From: RBG-13-68-16 sp963739225
Lineage (GTDB): Bacteria; Acidobacteriota; Thermoanaerobaculia; Thermoanaerobaculales; Thermoanaerobaculaceae
NCBI GenBank assembly: GCA_963739225.1
Contig: CAVTZQ010000006.1
Location: 1,178,001-1,242,000 of the forward strand
Direction of reading: 5' to 3'
Length of the DNA stretch: 64,000 nt
Part shown: positions 51,438 through 61,264 of the stretch, one piece after another
Layout: each line of letters begins with the position of its first letter
How positions within the stretch are numbered: the first letter of the stretch is position 1
The notes under the pieces: model-generated
Told to the model about the DNA's origin: nothing
The model's input: only the letters and a program-made list of their open reading frames with translations
The model's database searches: none
Made by a program: the position numbers and the translations under genes

Positions 51438-52475
51438 ATGAGTCTGAGATCGGAGATCTTCGAGCAACCGGAGGTCTTTGCGCGTCTGCTCGAGAACCAG
51501 CGGGAAACGATCTGGTCGGTGGCGCAGGCCGTGCGCGCCCGGGGCTGTTCGGGTGTTTTCCTCGCGGCGCGTGGCAGCTCCGACAACGCCGGCCTCTACG
51601 CCAAATACCTCTGGGGTGCCTACAACCGGCTCCCGGTGGCGCTCGCCGCACCATCGCTTTTCACCCTCTATGCGAGGCCACCGATCATCAAGGACATGCT
51701 GGTTGTGGGCATTTCGCAGTCCGGGCAGTCCCCCGACATCGTCAGTGTGATCAAAGAGGGACGTGCGCAAGGAGCCCTCACGCTGGCGATCACCAATGAC
51801 CCCGCGTCGCCAATCGCGCACGCGGCAGAGTTTGTGGTTGACACGTGTGCCGGCCCCGAGCGCGCAGTCGCGGCGACGAAAAGCTACACGGCTCAGCTCA
51901 TGGTCGTTGCGATGCTTTCGGTCGCGTTGGAGGACGGCCCGGATCGCTTGGGACCGCTCGGAAGAGTTCCAGATCTCGTGCGCGGCGCGCTCTCGGAGGA
52001 TTCCGCCATCGAGAGTCTCGTGGGGCGCTACCTCTCGATGAGCCGGTGCGTCGTGCTGGGAAGGGGCTACAACTTCGCGACCGCCTACGAGTGGGCGCTC
52101 AAGCTCAAGGAACTCACGCAGGTTGCGGCCGAGCCGTATTCCTCGGCGGATTTCCAGCACGGCCCAACGGCGATGGTTGCACCCGGCCTTCCGGTTCTGG
52201 CGGTGGTACCCGAGGGCGCCATCTTCGGGGATGTCATGTCCCTCCTCAAGACCCTCGTCTCCGACCAGGGTGTCGAACTGGTGGCCATCTCGAACCGGGA
52301 GGAAGCGTTGTCCATCGCGAGCGCGCGGCTGCGCCTTCCCTTGGAGCTGCCCGAGTGGCTCAGCCCGTTGGTGAGTGTGGTGCCGGCCCAGCTCTTCTGC
52401 TACCACCTGACACGCGCAAAGGGGTTCGATACGGAGAACCCGCGCCGGTTGAGCAAAGTCACCAGGACCTGGTAG
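51438..52475 (+). CDS. SIS-domain sugar isomerase/deaminase (NagB-II/GlmS-C-like)
   Basis: The 345-residue product has two SIS domains: FLAARGSSDNAGLYAKYL and VVGISQSGQSPDIVSVIKEGRA in the first; CVVLGRGYNFATAYEWALKLKELTQVAAEPYSSADFQHGPTAMV in the second. The order, ATKSYTAQL, and the ending KVTRTW match the sugar-isomerase half of GlmS and the NagB-II glucosamine-6-phosphate deaminases. There is no glutaminase domain. A role in amino-sugar catabolism is plausible given the neighbouring deacetylases. Confidence 0.85.
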   Translation: MSLRSEIFEQPEVFARLLENQRETIWSVAQAVRARGCSGVFLAARGSSDNAGLYAKYLWGAYNRLPVALAAPSLFTLYARPPIIKDMLVVGISQSGQSPDIVSVIKEGRAQGALTLAITNDPASPIAHAAEFVVDTCAGPERAVAATKSYTAQLMVVAMLSVALEDGPDRLGPLGRVPDLVRGALSEDSAIESLVGRYLSMSRCVVLGRGYNFATAYEWALKLKELTQVAAEPYSSADFQHGPTAMVAPGLPVLAVVPEGAIFGDVMSLLKTLVSDQGVELVAISNREEALSIASARLRLPLELPEWLSPLVSVVPAQLFCYHLTRAKGFDTENPRRLSKVTRTW

Positions 52476-52865
52476 GCGTCGGCGCACAGACGATCCTCCC
52501 CCACGACCCCGTGTGAGGAGCGACTCTGCTGCGTCACGCCTGTGAGGCTGGGAGCGGTGTCGGTGGTCAAAGAGAGCGCGGCGAGTGGGTGTGCTTCTCG
52601 GTCGCGGCGAATTTCCCGCTGGCCTCAAGCAGAAGATCCCCGGACCCGTACTCGACCGTGCCGTAGGCGCTGGCCGAGCGCGGTCCGCACCCGATGCGCT
52701 GCACCTGGCCGAGCTTCCCCGGAGGGTTGGGGGACCCAGTTCAGTGGAGGTCGCCAACGGCGCCGAGATCGTGGCGGCTTTCGCCATCCACGCGTGGGTG
52801 CTCGTGGTGAACCTCGCGGCTTGGGGCACCGCGTGGAAGGCCGCGGTTGCCGGCGCGGCGGCCGG
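52476..52865. other. Gene-poor stretch
   Basis: This stretch of 390 bases separates two convergent genes. A weak plus-strand frame ending at 52869 has a hydrophobic C-terminus (AFAIHAWVLVVNLAAW), but the start is unclear and the first half looks random. I do not call a gene. No strong terminator is seen. Confidence 0.3.
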
Positions 52866-54428
52866 TTAGCGGTGGACGACGAAGAAGCCGGGGGCCTCGG
52901 CGCCCCACGAGCCGTACAGGCTCTTCCCGTCTCGCGAGATGGACCCCCGGTAGGCGACCTGCGAGCCTTGCGGCGGCCTCAGCGTCAGCGTGCAACGGGC
53001 GTCGAAGGCGCCGACCACGATCTCCTGGCGTTGGCTGCCTTGCCCGTCGGTAAGGCTCAGATAGCCCGACACGGCGCGCTCGCCGGTGCGCGCGAGCGTC
53101 AGACGTGCCTTTAGGACCTCGGCGCCGTCTTCGTTCGCGCCGCCGTAGCCCTCCCAGACGCCGGTCGGGTCGCACGCCCCAGCCGTGGCGCTGGCGGGCT
53201 CGGTCAGCACGAACGCTTCGGTGCGCCGCACGAACGAGATCAGGTAGCCGTTGCAGTCGATGATCGCGTCGAGGTACGGGGGAACCGTGCCCGAGCGGGC
53301 GAGGGTCCCCAACTGCGAGCGGTACGCGCGGACCGCTGCGAGCTTGGTGGCGGTCTCTCCCCGGTACAGCTCTTCCGGAAGGCAAAGGTGCCTTGCCGTG
53401 CCGTACGGCGCGTCGTCGGGGATGGCGGCCGGCAAGCTCGGCTGCATTCGGTGTCGCCGAAGGTCCGGAACCCAGGTCGGGTCCACTGTGGCGCGTTCCT
53501 CGTCGGCACACGGGCAGACGAGGGCCTGCGGCCCGGGGTACCAGCAGTCGCCGTGGGGGGTCGTCTTCGGGGTGTGGGCATGGATCACGGCGTAAACCAC
53601 CGGGCGCGGAACCTTGAGCTGGTCGTTGAGGGTCTTGACGAAGTTGCCGAGTGCGGCATGATCGGCATGGCCGTCGAGCCAGTGCGTGGTCGCCACGAGT
53701 GTGTTCTCGTGAGTGGCGGCGAGGAGCGAGGACAACGAGGCGATGAGCGAGGAGGCGGTGAGGTCGGTCTCTGGCCCTCCGCCGTAGCCGGCCTGGCACG
53801 TCTCGCAGGCGGCGCAGCCGGAAAAGTCGGAGCGGCGCAGCCGTTTCTGCAGCTCACCCTTCCGCGAGTTGAGCCACGCCGCCCCCAAGCCGGTGTCGGG
53901 GTAGCCGAGGAAGGTCGGTGGCTCGCGACCCAGCACCGCCGCGGCGGCGGCGCTTTCGCCGCGGCGGATCTCGGCGAAGCTGTCCACCGCCGACGTGGCG
54001 AAGTTCGAGAGATCCAGGGCGCCGCACGTCGGTCCGTGCACCGAGGTGCTCTTCCAGAACCGGCACGCGTCGCAGTAGGCGTCGCCGTCGGTGACCACCA
54101 CGACCTGAACCGGTTTGCCTTGGCGCATGTAGGTCGTGATCAACCCGGCGAACGCCAGCGTCTCGTCGTCGGGATGGGGCGCGAGGACGAGAAGCCCACC
54201 GTACGCCGTCAGCGTCTGGTTGTCGCACGAAGGCTCGGGCGGCGGGACTGCGAGGGCAGCGGCCGGGCTCGCGCTCGGGGAAGAGCCGGCAGGATCCGCC
54301 TGGGCTGGCAACCTCGCACCCATGAGCAGAATCGCCAGAACAAGGATTGCCGCGATGGCACCGCCACGAAGCCGGGAGGACGCACGCGGCGACGCTCCGA
54401 TGGCCGGGCTCTTGAGCTGTGGCAGCAT
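52866..54428 (-). CDS. Secreted PIG-L/LmbE-family deacetylase
   Basis: The 520-residue product has a signal or membrane anchor (AIAAILVLAILLMGARL) and the PIG-L zinc motif LLVLAPHPDDETLAFAGL with a later HADHAALG. This family removes acetyl groups from N-acetylglucosaminyl compounds. The C-terminal 110 residues (after TGVWEGYGGANEDGAEV) form an additional beta-rich domain ending at the extreme C-terminus. The ATG comes 6 nt after an extended TAGAAT -10, so it is probably leaderless. Confidence 0.85.
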   Translation of the reverse strand: MLPQLKSPAIGASPRASSRLRGGAIAAILVLAILLMGARLPAQADPAGSSPSASPAAALAVPPPEPSCDNQTLTAYGGLLVLAPHPDDETLAFAGLITTYMRQGKPVQVVVVTDGDAYCDACRFWKSTSVHGPTCGALDLSNFATSAVDSFAEIRRGESAAAAAVLGREPPTFLGYPDTGLGAAWLNSRKGELQKRLRRSDFSGCAACETCQAGYGGGPETDLTASSLIASLSSLLAATHENTLVATTHWLDGHADHAALGNFVKTLNDQLKVPRPVVYAVIHAHTPKTTPHGDCWYPGPQALVCPCADEERATVDPTWVPDLRRHRMQPSLPAAIPDDAPYGTARHLCLPEELYRGETATKLAAVRAYRSQLGTLARSGTVPPYLDAIIDCNGYLISFVRRTEAFVLTEPASATAGACDPTGVWEGYGGANEDGAEVLKARLTLARTGERAVSGYLSLTDGQGSQRQEIVVGAFDARCTLTLRPPQGSQVAYRGSISRDGKSLYGSWGAEAPGFFVVHR

Positions 54429-54443
54429 TGCATTATTCTAACA
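54429..54443 (-). promoter_or_regulatory. Extended -10 (TGT-TAGAAT) six bases before ATG
   Basis: Minus-strand TAGAAT (54440-54435) with TG extension (54443-54442), then AATGCA and the PIG-L gene ATG at 54428. Leaderless geometry. Confidence 0.5.
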
Positions 54444-54507
54444 GCCAATGACGTGTCGAACAGCACGTTTTCTGCCTGCGCGCGGCCCCCGTCCGTGAGG
54501 AGGAATC

Positions 54508-55467
54508 ATGTCAGACAAATCCGAGTCGAGACGTGCGTCCCTTCATGGGCGCCTGCCTGCCGTCGTCGCCGCCATGGCAATCGCCTGCGCCGTATTTCTT
54601 CCGCCGGTCGCGGTGTCGGCGGGGGCGCCCCGCCAACTGGTGGTGCGCTGCGACGACGTGGGGATGTGCCATTCGGTGAACCTCGCGGTCAGGAAACTGA
54701 TCGCGTCGGGCATCCCGTTCTCCACTTCTGTCATGTTCGCCTGCCCCTGGTACCTGGAGGCAGTGGAGATCCTGAAGCAACATCCCGAGATCAGCGTGGG
54801 TGTCCACCTCACCCTCAACTCCGAATGGGAGCACTACAAGTGGGGCCCCGTGCGGGGCCGTGCCCTGGTGCCGTCGCTGGTGGACACGAGCGGCTACTTC
54901 CTCCCGTCCGAAGAGGCATTTGCGGCACGTGCCCCCGACCTACGCGAGGTCGAGGCGGAGCTGCGCGCCCAGATCGAGCGCGCGCTCGCCAGCGGGCTCC
55001 GCATCGACTACCTCGACGCGCACATGCAGACCGCGTACTCGACGCGCGAGCTTCGGGACCTCGTCCAGAAGCTCGCTCGCGACTACGGGCTCGGAATCTC
55101 CACGTACTTCGGCGAGCGGTCCGCGTCGTTGTGGGACGTGGCGCCGGAGCGGAAGCTCGCTACCCTGCTCCGGTTCATCCGTGAGTCTGGCCCGGGACTG
55201 ACGCTGCTGGTCGCTCACCTGGGCCTCGACAACGAGGAGATGACGGCGCTGGTCGACACCAACTACCCGCAGGACCCGTTCCGGGTCGGCCGCCACCGCC
55301 AGGCCGAGCTGGACGCGCTCACATCGCCGGCGTTTCGTGCGGCGGTCACCGCCGCCGGGTTCGAGCTGATCACGTATCACCAGGTCATCGAGCGGGAGGG
55401 GTTGAAGGCGATGACCCCGCCGGAGCAGGCCTCGGGCTACTCAACCGAGCTCCAGCGTCCCAAGTGA
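54508..55467 (+). CDS. Secreted YdjC/ChbG-type carbohydrate deacetylase
   Basis: The 319-residue protein has a signal peptide (VVAAMAIACAVFLPPVAVSAG) and YdjC-family metal motifs: LVVRCDDVGMCHSVN (Asp-Asp), VGVHLTLNSEW (His) and a later YLDAHMQTAYS and VAHLGLDNEEM. The family deacetylates chito-oligosaccharides; an exported form is less usual than the cytosolic ChbG. GAGGAGG precedes the ATG. It is divergent from the PIG-L gene. Confidence 0.87.
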   Translation: MSDKSESRRASLHGRLPAVVAAMAIACAVFLPPVAVSAGAPRQLVVRCDDVGMCHSVNLAVRKLIASGIPFSTSVMFACPWYLEAVEILKQHPEISVGVHLTLNSEWEHYKWGPVRGRALVPSLVDTSGYFLPSEEAFAARAPDLREVEAELRAQIERALASGLRIDYLDAHMQTAYSTRELRDLVQKLARDYGLGISTYFGERSASLWDVAPERKLATLLRFIRESGPGLTLLVAHLGLDNEEMTALVDTNYPQDPFRVGRHRQAELDALTSPAFRAAVTAAGFELITYHQVIEREGLKAMTPPEQASGYSTELQRPK

Positions 55468-55629
55468 CGCCGCGTCGGCGGCCGTAGGGGAGAGGAGCCG
55501 ACGGTGATCGGGAGCCTCGGCGCCATCCGAGGCGTTCGGGCCCGTGGCGGCGACCCACCGGAGGAGGAGCCGGATCGCTTCAGGGCCGGCGACTTTCAGC
55601 GCCCCGAGCAGGACTCCGAATCGCCGCAT
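55441..55629 (-). CDS. Possible small protein
   Basis: This is a 62-codon frame with GAGGTGGG correctly spaced before the ATG and an amphipathic start (RRFGVLLGALKVAGPEAIRL). It overlaps the end of the YdjC gene on the other strand. No family is recognised; it may be chance. Confidence 0.25.
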   Translation of the reverse strand: MRRFGVLLGALKVAGPEAIRLLLRWVAATGPNASDGAEAPDHRRLLSPTAADAASLGTLELG

Positions 55630-55697
55630 CGTCCCACCTCACGTTCTGCGGGTGGCCGTTGCTGGCGGTTTCGGGGCATTCGGAAGCCGTGCCTGCG

Positions 55698-58049
55698 TCA
55701 ACGGGCGTTCGGAGGCCGCTTGACCGGAGCGGTGCGGGCCTGGTAGTCGCGCGCGTTCCTTAGTGCCTCCTCGACCTCGGCGCGGCGCCCCTGGCGCGAG
55801 TAGATGTCCGCGAGCAGAAAGTAGCCGAGCGCCTTCAGCTCGGGTGCGGTGGACTTGTCGAGGCCCTCCTTCACGAACGGGAGCGCCTCCTCGGGGCTTG
55901 CCGACCGCGCGAGCAGCGCCCGGGCCAGGAAGAGGTACGCGCGGGGTTCATCGGATTGGGCTTTGATCAGTTGCCTGAGCTGATCCTCCGCGGCAGCAGC
56001 GTCGCCGGTACGCAGGAACAGGTTCGCGAGGTTGAACCTTGCGGCGACGATGTTGGGGTGCAGCTCGACCTCCGTCGCGTACGCCGCGCGCGCGTCCCCG
56101 AACCGTCCCTGCTCCTCGTACAGCAGGCCCAGGTTGAAGTGCGAGAGCGGGAACTTCGGATGCTCCGAGAGAATGCCCTTCAGCTCGGCCTCCGCCTCGT
56201 CGAAACGCCGCAACCCGATCAGGCACGCCGCCAGGTTGTTGCGGTTGCGCGTGAGCTTGGACTGGATCTCCACCGCCTTCTGCAGGTACGGCAGCGCCGC
56301 CGCGTAGTCGTTCGCCCCCATGTAGGCATCGGCGAGCAGCGCGTACGCCTGCGTGTTGCGCTCGTCCTTGGCCAGCGCACGCTTGCAGATGGCCACCATC
56401 TCGGCGGTCCTACCCTCCTTGGCGAGGATGCCCGCCATGGCAATCATGGCCCGCAGATTCTCCGGATCATCCTTGAGAACGCTTTCGAAAATCGCCTTTG
56501 CCTCGGCGTTCCGGTCGGTCTTCTCGTAACACATCGCCAGCAGCGAACGCGCCTGCGGGTTCTTGGGGTCCTCCTTGAGCACTGCCTCGAGCTTGGTCGC
56601 CGCGCCGGCGTAGTCCTTCTCGACAATCATGCCGGCGGCAGCGCTGACTGCGTTGTACAGGGGCAGCATGTCCTTCGGGTCGGCGAGGACCTTGCCCTCG
56701 CTCTTCTTCGTCGTCATCGTCCCGCCGATGTAGCCGAGCGAGGCCAGCCTCCGCATCGTCTCCTCGTCGATGTTGGCCTCTTGGGTCTCCGGTTTCTTGG
56801 TGCTTATCCCCTTCTGGATCCTTGCCAGCTGCTCGCGCAGCTCCCTAGCTGCCCGGGGGAGGCGGGCGAGCCGGTTCTCGGTCTCGTCCGGGTCGTCGCG
56901 CAGATCGTAGAGCTCCGGCTTCGGCGCCTCGATGAACTTATACGCCTGCGTTCGTAGACTGTAGAGCGCACTCCAACCGTACTGCAGGCTCGGCGACATC
57001 GACTCGCTGTAGGCGTAGTGTGGCCCCCCTCGGCTGGGGTGGGCCAGAAGTGGCGCCAGCGACTCGCCGTCGATCTCCGCCGGGGCCTTGGCACCGATCA
57101 GCTCGAGGAGGGTGGGCACGATGTCGATCGTGCGCACCTGGGCAGGGACCCGAATCGCGCGGAACCCATCGAGGGGGAGCCTCACCAGGAACGGGACGTG
57201 GACCGCGTAGTCGTAGACGAAGTACCCGTGCTCGGCCTCGCCGTGGCTCCCCAACCCCTCGCCGTGGTCGCCCACCGCGACCACGATCGTCCTCTTGTCC
57301 AGCCCCTGCGCCGCCAGCCAGTTGAGCAGGCGGCCGATCTGGGAGTCGGCAAAGGCGATCTCCCCGTCGTACAGGTGGCTCAGGCTGTCGTTGAGACGGG
57401 AACGCCACGGCTCGGGTGGCTCGTAGGGGGTGTGCGGGTCGTACAGGTGAACCCAGGCGAAGAACGGGCGCGTGTCGGTCTCCTGCAGCCACTTGAGGGC
57501 GGCGTCCACGACTTTGTCGCCGGGGCGCTGAACGCGGGCCAGGTCGAGCTGCTCGCCGGGCTTGAGGTCGAAATTGTCGTCGTAGTGCTCGAACCCCTGC
57601 TTGAGCCCCCACCGTCCGTCCAGCACGAAAGCCCCGATGAAAGCGCCCGTGCGATACCCCTCTTTGGAGAGGCGCTCCGCCAGGGTGGTCTGGCCATCCG
57701 CAAGCGCCAGGTCCCCGTTGATGCGGACGCCGTGCGAGGCCGGGTACTTGCCGGTCATGATCGAGGCGTGGGAGGGGAGGGTAAAGGCGGTCGGTGTGAT
57801 GCAGCGCTCGAACAGCACGCCATCCCGGGCGAGGCCGTCGAGGACCGGCGTCTCGGCGTCGGCGTAACCGTAGCACCCAAGACGATCGGCGCGGGTGGTG
57901 TCGAGCGTCACCAGCAGGATATTGGCCCCTTTGAGCCGGTGCAGGGCCGTACGGTGCGCGGCCGACCGCAGGAGAAAGATCCCTGCCACGGCTCCCGCGC
58001 CGGCGACGGCGGCCAAGCCAACGGTTGCCATCCAGTGTAACCGCTTCAC
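55698..58049 (-). CDS. Membrane-anchored sulfatase-fold hydrolase fused to TPR repeats
   Basis: The 783-residue protein has an N-terminal membrane anchor (VGLAAVAGAGAVAGIFLL), an alkaline-phosphatase-superfamily hydrolase domain (about 43-410: ILLVTLDTTRADRLGCYGY, VAVGDHGEGLGSHGE) and about seven TPR repeats (about 480-770). The nucleophile position reads Thr90 in FTLPSHASIMTGKYP, not the CxPSR motif, so it cannot carry formylglycine. It is more likely a phosphodiesterase or transferase than a sulfatase. GTG start, TG-T-TATCGT -10 upstream. Confidence 0.85.
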   Translation of the reverse strand: MKRLHWMATVGLAAVAGAGAVAGIFLLRSAAHRTALHRLKGANILLVTLDTTRADRLGCYGYADAETPVLDGLARDGVLFERCITPTAFTLPSHASIMTGKYPASHGVRINGDLALADGQTTLAERLSKEGYRTGAFIGAFVLDGRWGLKQGFEHYDDNFDLKPGEQLDLARVQRPGDKVVDAALKWLQETDTRPFFAWVHLYDPHTPYEPPEPWRSRLNDSLSHLYDGEIAFADSQIGRLLNWLAAQGLDKRTIVVAVGDHGEGLGSHGEAEHGYFVYDYAVHVPFLVRLPLDGFRAIRVPAQVRTIDIVPTLLELIGAKAPAEIDGESLAPLLAHPSRGGPHYAYSESMSPSLQYGWSALYSLRTQAYKFIEAPKPELYDLRDDPDETENRLARLPRAARELREQLARIQKGISTKKPETQEANIDEETMRRLASLGYIGGTMTTKKSEGKVLADPKDMLPLYNAVSAAAGMIVEKDYAGAATKLEAVLKEDPKNPQARSLLAMCYEKTDRNAEAKAIFESVLKDDPENLRAMIAMAGILAKEGRTAEMVAICKRALAKDERNTQAYALLADAYMGANDYAAALPYLQKAVEIQSKLTRNRNNLAACLIGLRRFDEAEAELKGILSEHPKFPLSHFNLGLLYEEQGRFGDARAAYATEVELHPNIVAARFNLANLFLRTGDAAAAEDQLRQLIKAQSDEPRAYLFLARALLARSASPEEALPFVKEGLDKSTAPELKALGYFLLADIYSRQGRRAEVEEALRNARDYQARTAPVKRPPNAR

Positions 58050-58069
58050 GTCGTCGGGACCCCCGCGCT

Positions 58070-58078
58070 ACGATAACA
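58070..58078 (-). promoter_or_regulatory. Extended -10 (TGT-TATCGT) upstream of the sulfatase-TPR gene
   Basis: A minus-strand extended -10 lies 20 bases before GTG 58049, just downstream of the hairpin that closes the TonB transcript. It implies independent transcription of the sulfatase-TPR gene. Confidence 0.4.
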
Positions 58079-58081
58079 GAC

Positions 58082-58107
58082 CTGGAGGGCCCGGACGGGC
58101 CCTCCAG
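58082..58107 (-). terminator. Perfect 11-bp hairpin after the TonB receptor gene
   Basis: Arms 58082-58092 and 58097-58107 pair fully around a 4-nt loop. There is no T-run, so it is either a weak terminator or an mRNA end structure between two same-strand genes. Confidence 0.5.
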
Positions 58108-58136
58108 AGTTTGCGGTGAAAGTGCTTGCCTTGTGC

Positions 58137-61100
58137 CTAGAACATGAACTTGACCCCGAGTCGGTAGGTGCGCGGCAAGACGAGCGAGCTCACGAGGCCG
58201 TAGTTCGCCTGTGTGTAGACGACGCGGTTTGGAGCGGAGGAGTTGAGCGCGTTGAGGGCGTCGAACGAGATGTTGAGCTGCCCAATGTTTCCAAGCTTGA
58301 ACGACTTCTGGAGCGAGAGATCGAGGATCGTCGTCGAGGACGTCCAGTCGGGCTTCGTGGGGTCGGTCGCGACCATGATCACCGAGTCCGCGGTGTTGAG
58401 GTAGGAGCCCTCGGTGCTTGTCTTCCAGCTCGCCCAACCGGGGACGGCCTCGACCGGCCAGACCGGAACGCCGGAGTCGTACCGGATACGGAGCCCGATG
58501 TCGGTTTCGATGGTCGGGACCGTGTAGCTCCCGGCGATCTTCACCGCCCACACCGGTGTCATCATCGCGGGCCCTCTCGTGTTGTTCTGGAAGTGGTCCT
58601 TGGAGCTGCCGAGCGGGGTGTCCATGACCATCGGGCCGTCGATGAACCAGGTCTGGTCGACGACCCGCGGGTAGAAGCCGTCGGTCTTGTTCCAGTTGAT
58701 CGCCGCCATCCCCTGCCACCGGTTCGAGTAGCGCTTGTTGAGCACGAGCTGGAGTCCGTTGTAGGTGCGGCCGACGTTCTTGCCGGCGAACGAGCTGGCG
58801 TTGACGGTTTTGTAATGGGTGTTGTTGCCGTCGACCACGTAGTTCCAATCGTTGATGTCGACCACCCCGTCGCCGTTGAAGTCCTTGGGCTTGATCTGCC
58901 AGACCTGGGTCTGGTACCCGGTCCAGGTCGTGTACGGCAGCGCCTCCCACTCGTAGAACTCGCCGGTCGCGGTGTCGTACGGCTGCAGCACCAGGAGGTC
59001 CTTCTCGGCCTTGTAGATGTAGGTGAGCTCGATGGCGAGGTCGTTGGCGAGCTGGCGCTGGAACGAGACGTTGAACTGGTCGGTGGAGGGGCTCCTGGTG
59101 CCCGGCGCCACCTCGAGGCTGAACGACGGATTGACGGTTGAACTGCCCAGGAGGAGGTCGGGCGTGCGTCCGTACAGCGCCCGCATCGCGACGGGGGTCT
59201 CCTCGGGGTCCCAGTACCCATTGCCGTTGACGTCCACCACCGACGCCGGGAGTTTGTAAAGCCAGGTGTCCGAGACGAACGGGTCCAGGTCCGGCCCGGC
59301 CGTCCTCAGGCTCTCGAGTCCCATCGCCGCGTAGTAGCGCCCGTAGTGCGCGCGCAGCACGGTCTTCCGGTCCTCGGTCGCGGTCCATGCGATGCCGATG
59401 CGCGGCGACCACGTCGTGAAGTCGTAGACGGTGCCTTTACCCCCTCGCTTCCGCTGCACCGTGAGGTGGTTGATGTCGGAGGTCGGCGTCATCGGCTCGT
59501 AGATGTACCCCGTGCCGTACCCGGCTTTCATGCGGTCGTAGCGCAGCCCGAGGTTGACCGTGAACCGGTCGTCGACTGTCCAGGTGTCGTCCGCGAAGAC
59601 GCCTCTCGAGTCCGAATTGCGGACCGTCAGGTAGGGATTCGACTTCGTCTGCCGGTTGTACACCGGCCAGCAGGGGGGGTCACACGTGAAGAAGAACCCA
59701 CTATCGGGCTGGTTCCACGGCCAGTCCGTGGCAGGTTGCGTGTAGTACCACCCGTACGGGTAGGCGCTGTTGGAGTAGTTCTGGAAGTAGCCGCCCACGT
59801 AGTTGCCGTCGGCCTTGCTGTACTGCACGCCGAACTTCAGGTCGTGCGAGCCGAGGAAGTTCTCCGCGTAGTGCGAGATGTCGGCCTGGAACGTCTGGCG
59901 CTTCGACCTGTCCCCCTCGATCCACGGGAAGTCGCCGCCGACGCCCGCGTCCCGGACGGGAACCCACTTGCCCCAGTTGACGTACCCGGGGTGCCCGGTC
60001 ACTCCGGAGGTGCTCGGGGTCTCTTTGCTGTCAAACGCCAGGTACTTGAAGCTGAGGATGTCGGTGGGGCTCGCCACCCACTGGTACTGGAACTGGGGCG
60101 AGAAGCTCGGGGTCTTCGTGTTGTAGGACATGCTGGGGTCCCACCCGTAGCCCCAGGTGGTGTTGTACCCTTTCACCTCTTCGTAGTGGAGCCCCAGCCA
60201 GGCACGGTGGTTGACCCCGAACTCGGCAGTCAGCTTGAGGTCGTAGATGCTGCGATTCCGACTTGGTGTTGAGCGTGTACAGCGGTTCGTGGCCCTCGCT
60301 CTTGGGCGCGCTCCAGCCGGCGTAGAACCACAGCTTGTCCTTCATGATCGGGCCGCCCAGCGTGACGCTGGGTTCCTTGTTGCTGATCGGGTCCGAGTTG
60401 ATCTGGAGGGTCGGGTCGGCGAACAGCCAGCTCTTGCTGAACGACGTGGTGCTGTTGTCCGCCGCGTTGCCTATCTGCGTGTAGTAGGCGACATCGCCAT
60501 GGAACTCGTTGCCGCCCGACTTGGTGATCACGTCGATCGCGGCGCCCGAGTAGTTGCCGTACTCGGCCTTTGCGCCGAGCGACAGGACCTTCACCTCCTC
60601 GACCGTGTCGTAGTTCACGGCCACCATCGAGCCCCAGGAGGAGCCGCGCGGGTTGGTCGTGTTGACGCCGTTGACCAGGGTGATGTTCTGGCTGTTGGCG
60701 CTGCCGTAGGCGGTCGGGCTCGGCAGCCACGACCCCTCGGCCCCGACCGACCCCATCCCCGGTGCCGTCAGGGCGAGGTCGTAGAAGGGGTTCCGGCTCG
60801 TCGGCACCTTGGCGAGGAGCTTGTCGCTGAACGTCGTGGAGATCGTGGACGAGCGGGTGTCCATCATCACTGTTTCCGCCGTGACGATGATCTGTTCCTC
60901 GTACTTGCCGATCTCCATCTGGAACGGGACATCGACGGTCTTGCCCCGCTCGACCACGAGGCCCTCCGCCGTCACGGTCTTGAACCCTTGTCATGGTGGC
61001 GGTCAGGGCGTACGTCCCCGCCGGGACGCTCATGAAGATGAACTTCCCCTCGCGACCGCTCGTCGCCGTCCGCTCGCCCGTGACCAGTGCAGGGCCGGTG

Positions 61101-61264
61101 AGCTTCAGGGCCGCGCCGGGGATCACCGCCCCGGTCGTCTCCATGACGGTCCCCGTGATCGTTCCCTCGGAGACCGACTGAGCCCATCCCGGGGTCGCGG
61201 CGCACAGCAGCACCGCCCCGAAGACCAGGAAGAGGCCCGTCCGTAGCCACGTACTTCGTCGCAT
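58137..61264 (-). CDS. TonB-dependent receptor with carboxypeptidase-like N-terminal domain (two frameshifts)
   Basis: A signal peptide (LFLVFGAVLLCAATPGWAQ) and a carboxypeptidase-regulatory-like domain (GTITGTVMETTGAVIPGAALKL ... PAGTYALTATM) precede the plug (VPTSRNPFYDLALTAPGM, VNGVNTTNPRG, IDVITKSGGNEFHGDVAYY) and a long beta barrel ending RTYRLGVKFMF. This is the OmpA/oar-like receptor class common in Acidobacteriota. Single extra bases near 60988 and 60252 split the frame into three; joined they give about 1040 residues. ATG with AAGGAGGG upstream. It is under a LacI-type operator and promoter at 61650-61678. Confidence 0.85.

Noticed and set aside
56938..59412. 824-codon minus-strand open frame
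   Set aside because: It is out of frame with both the sulfatase-TPR and TonB genes on the same strand and has a low-complexity, arginine-rich composition typical of a shadow frame.
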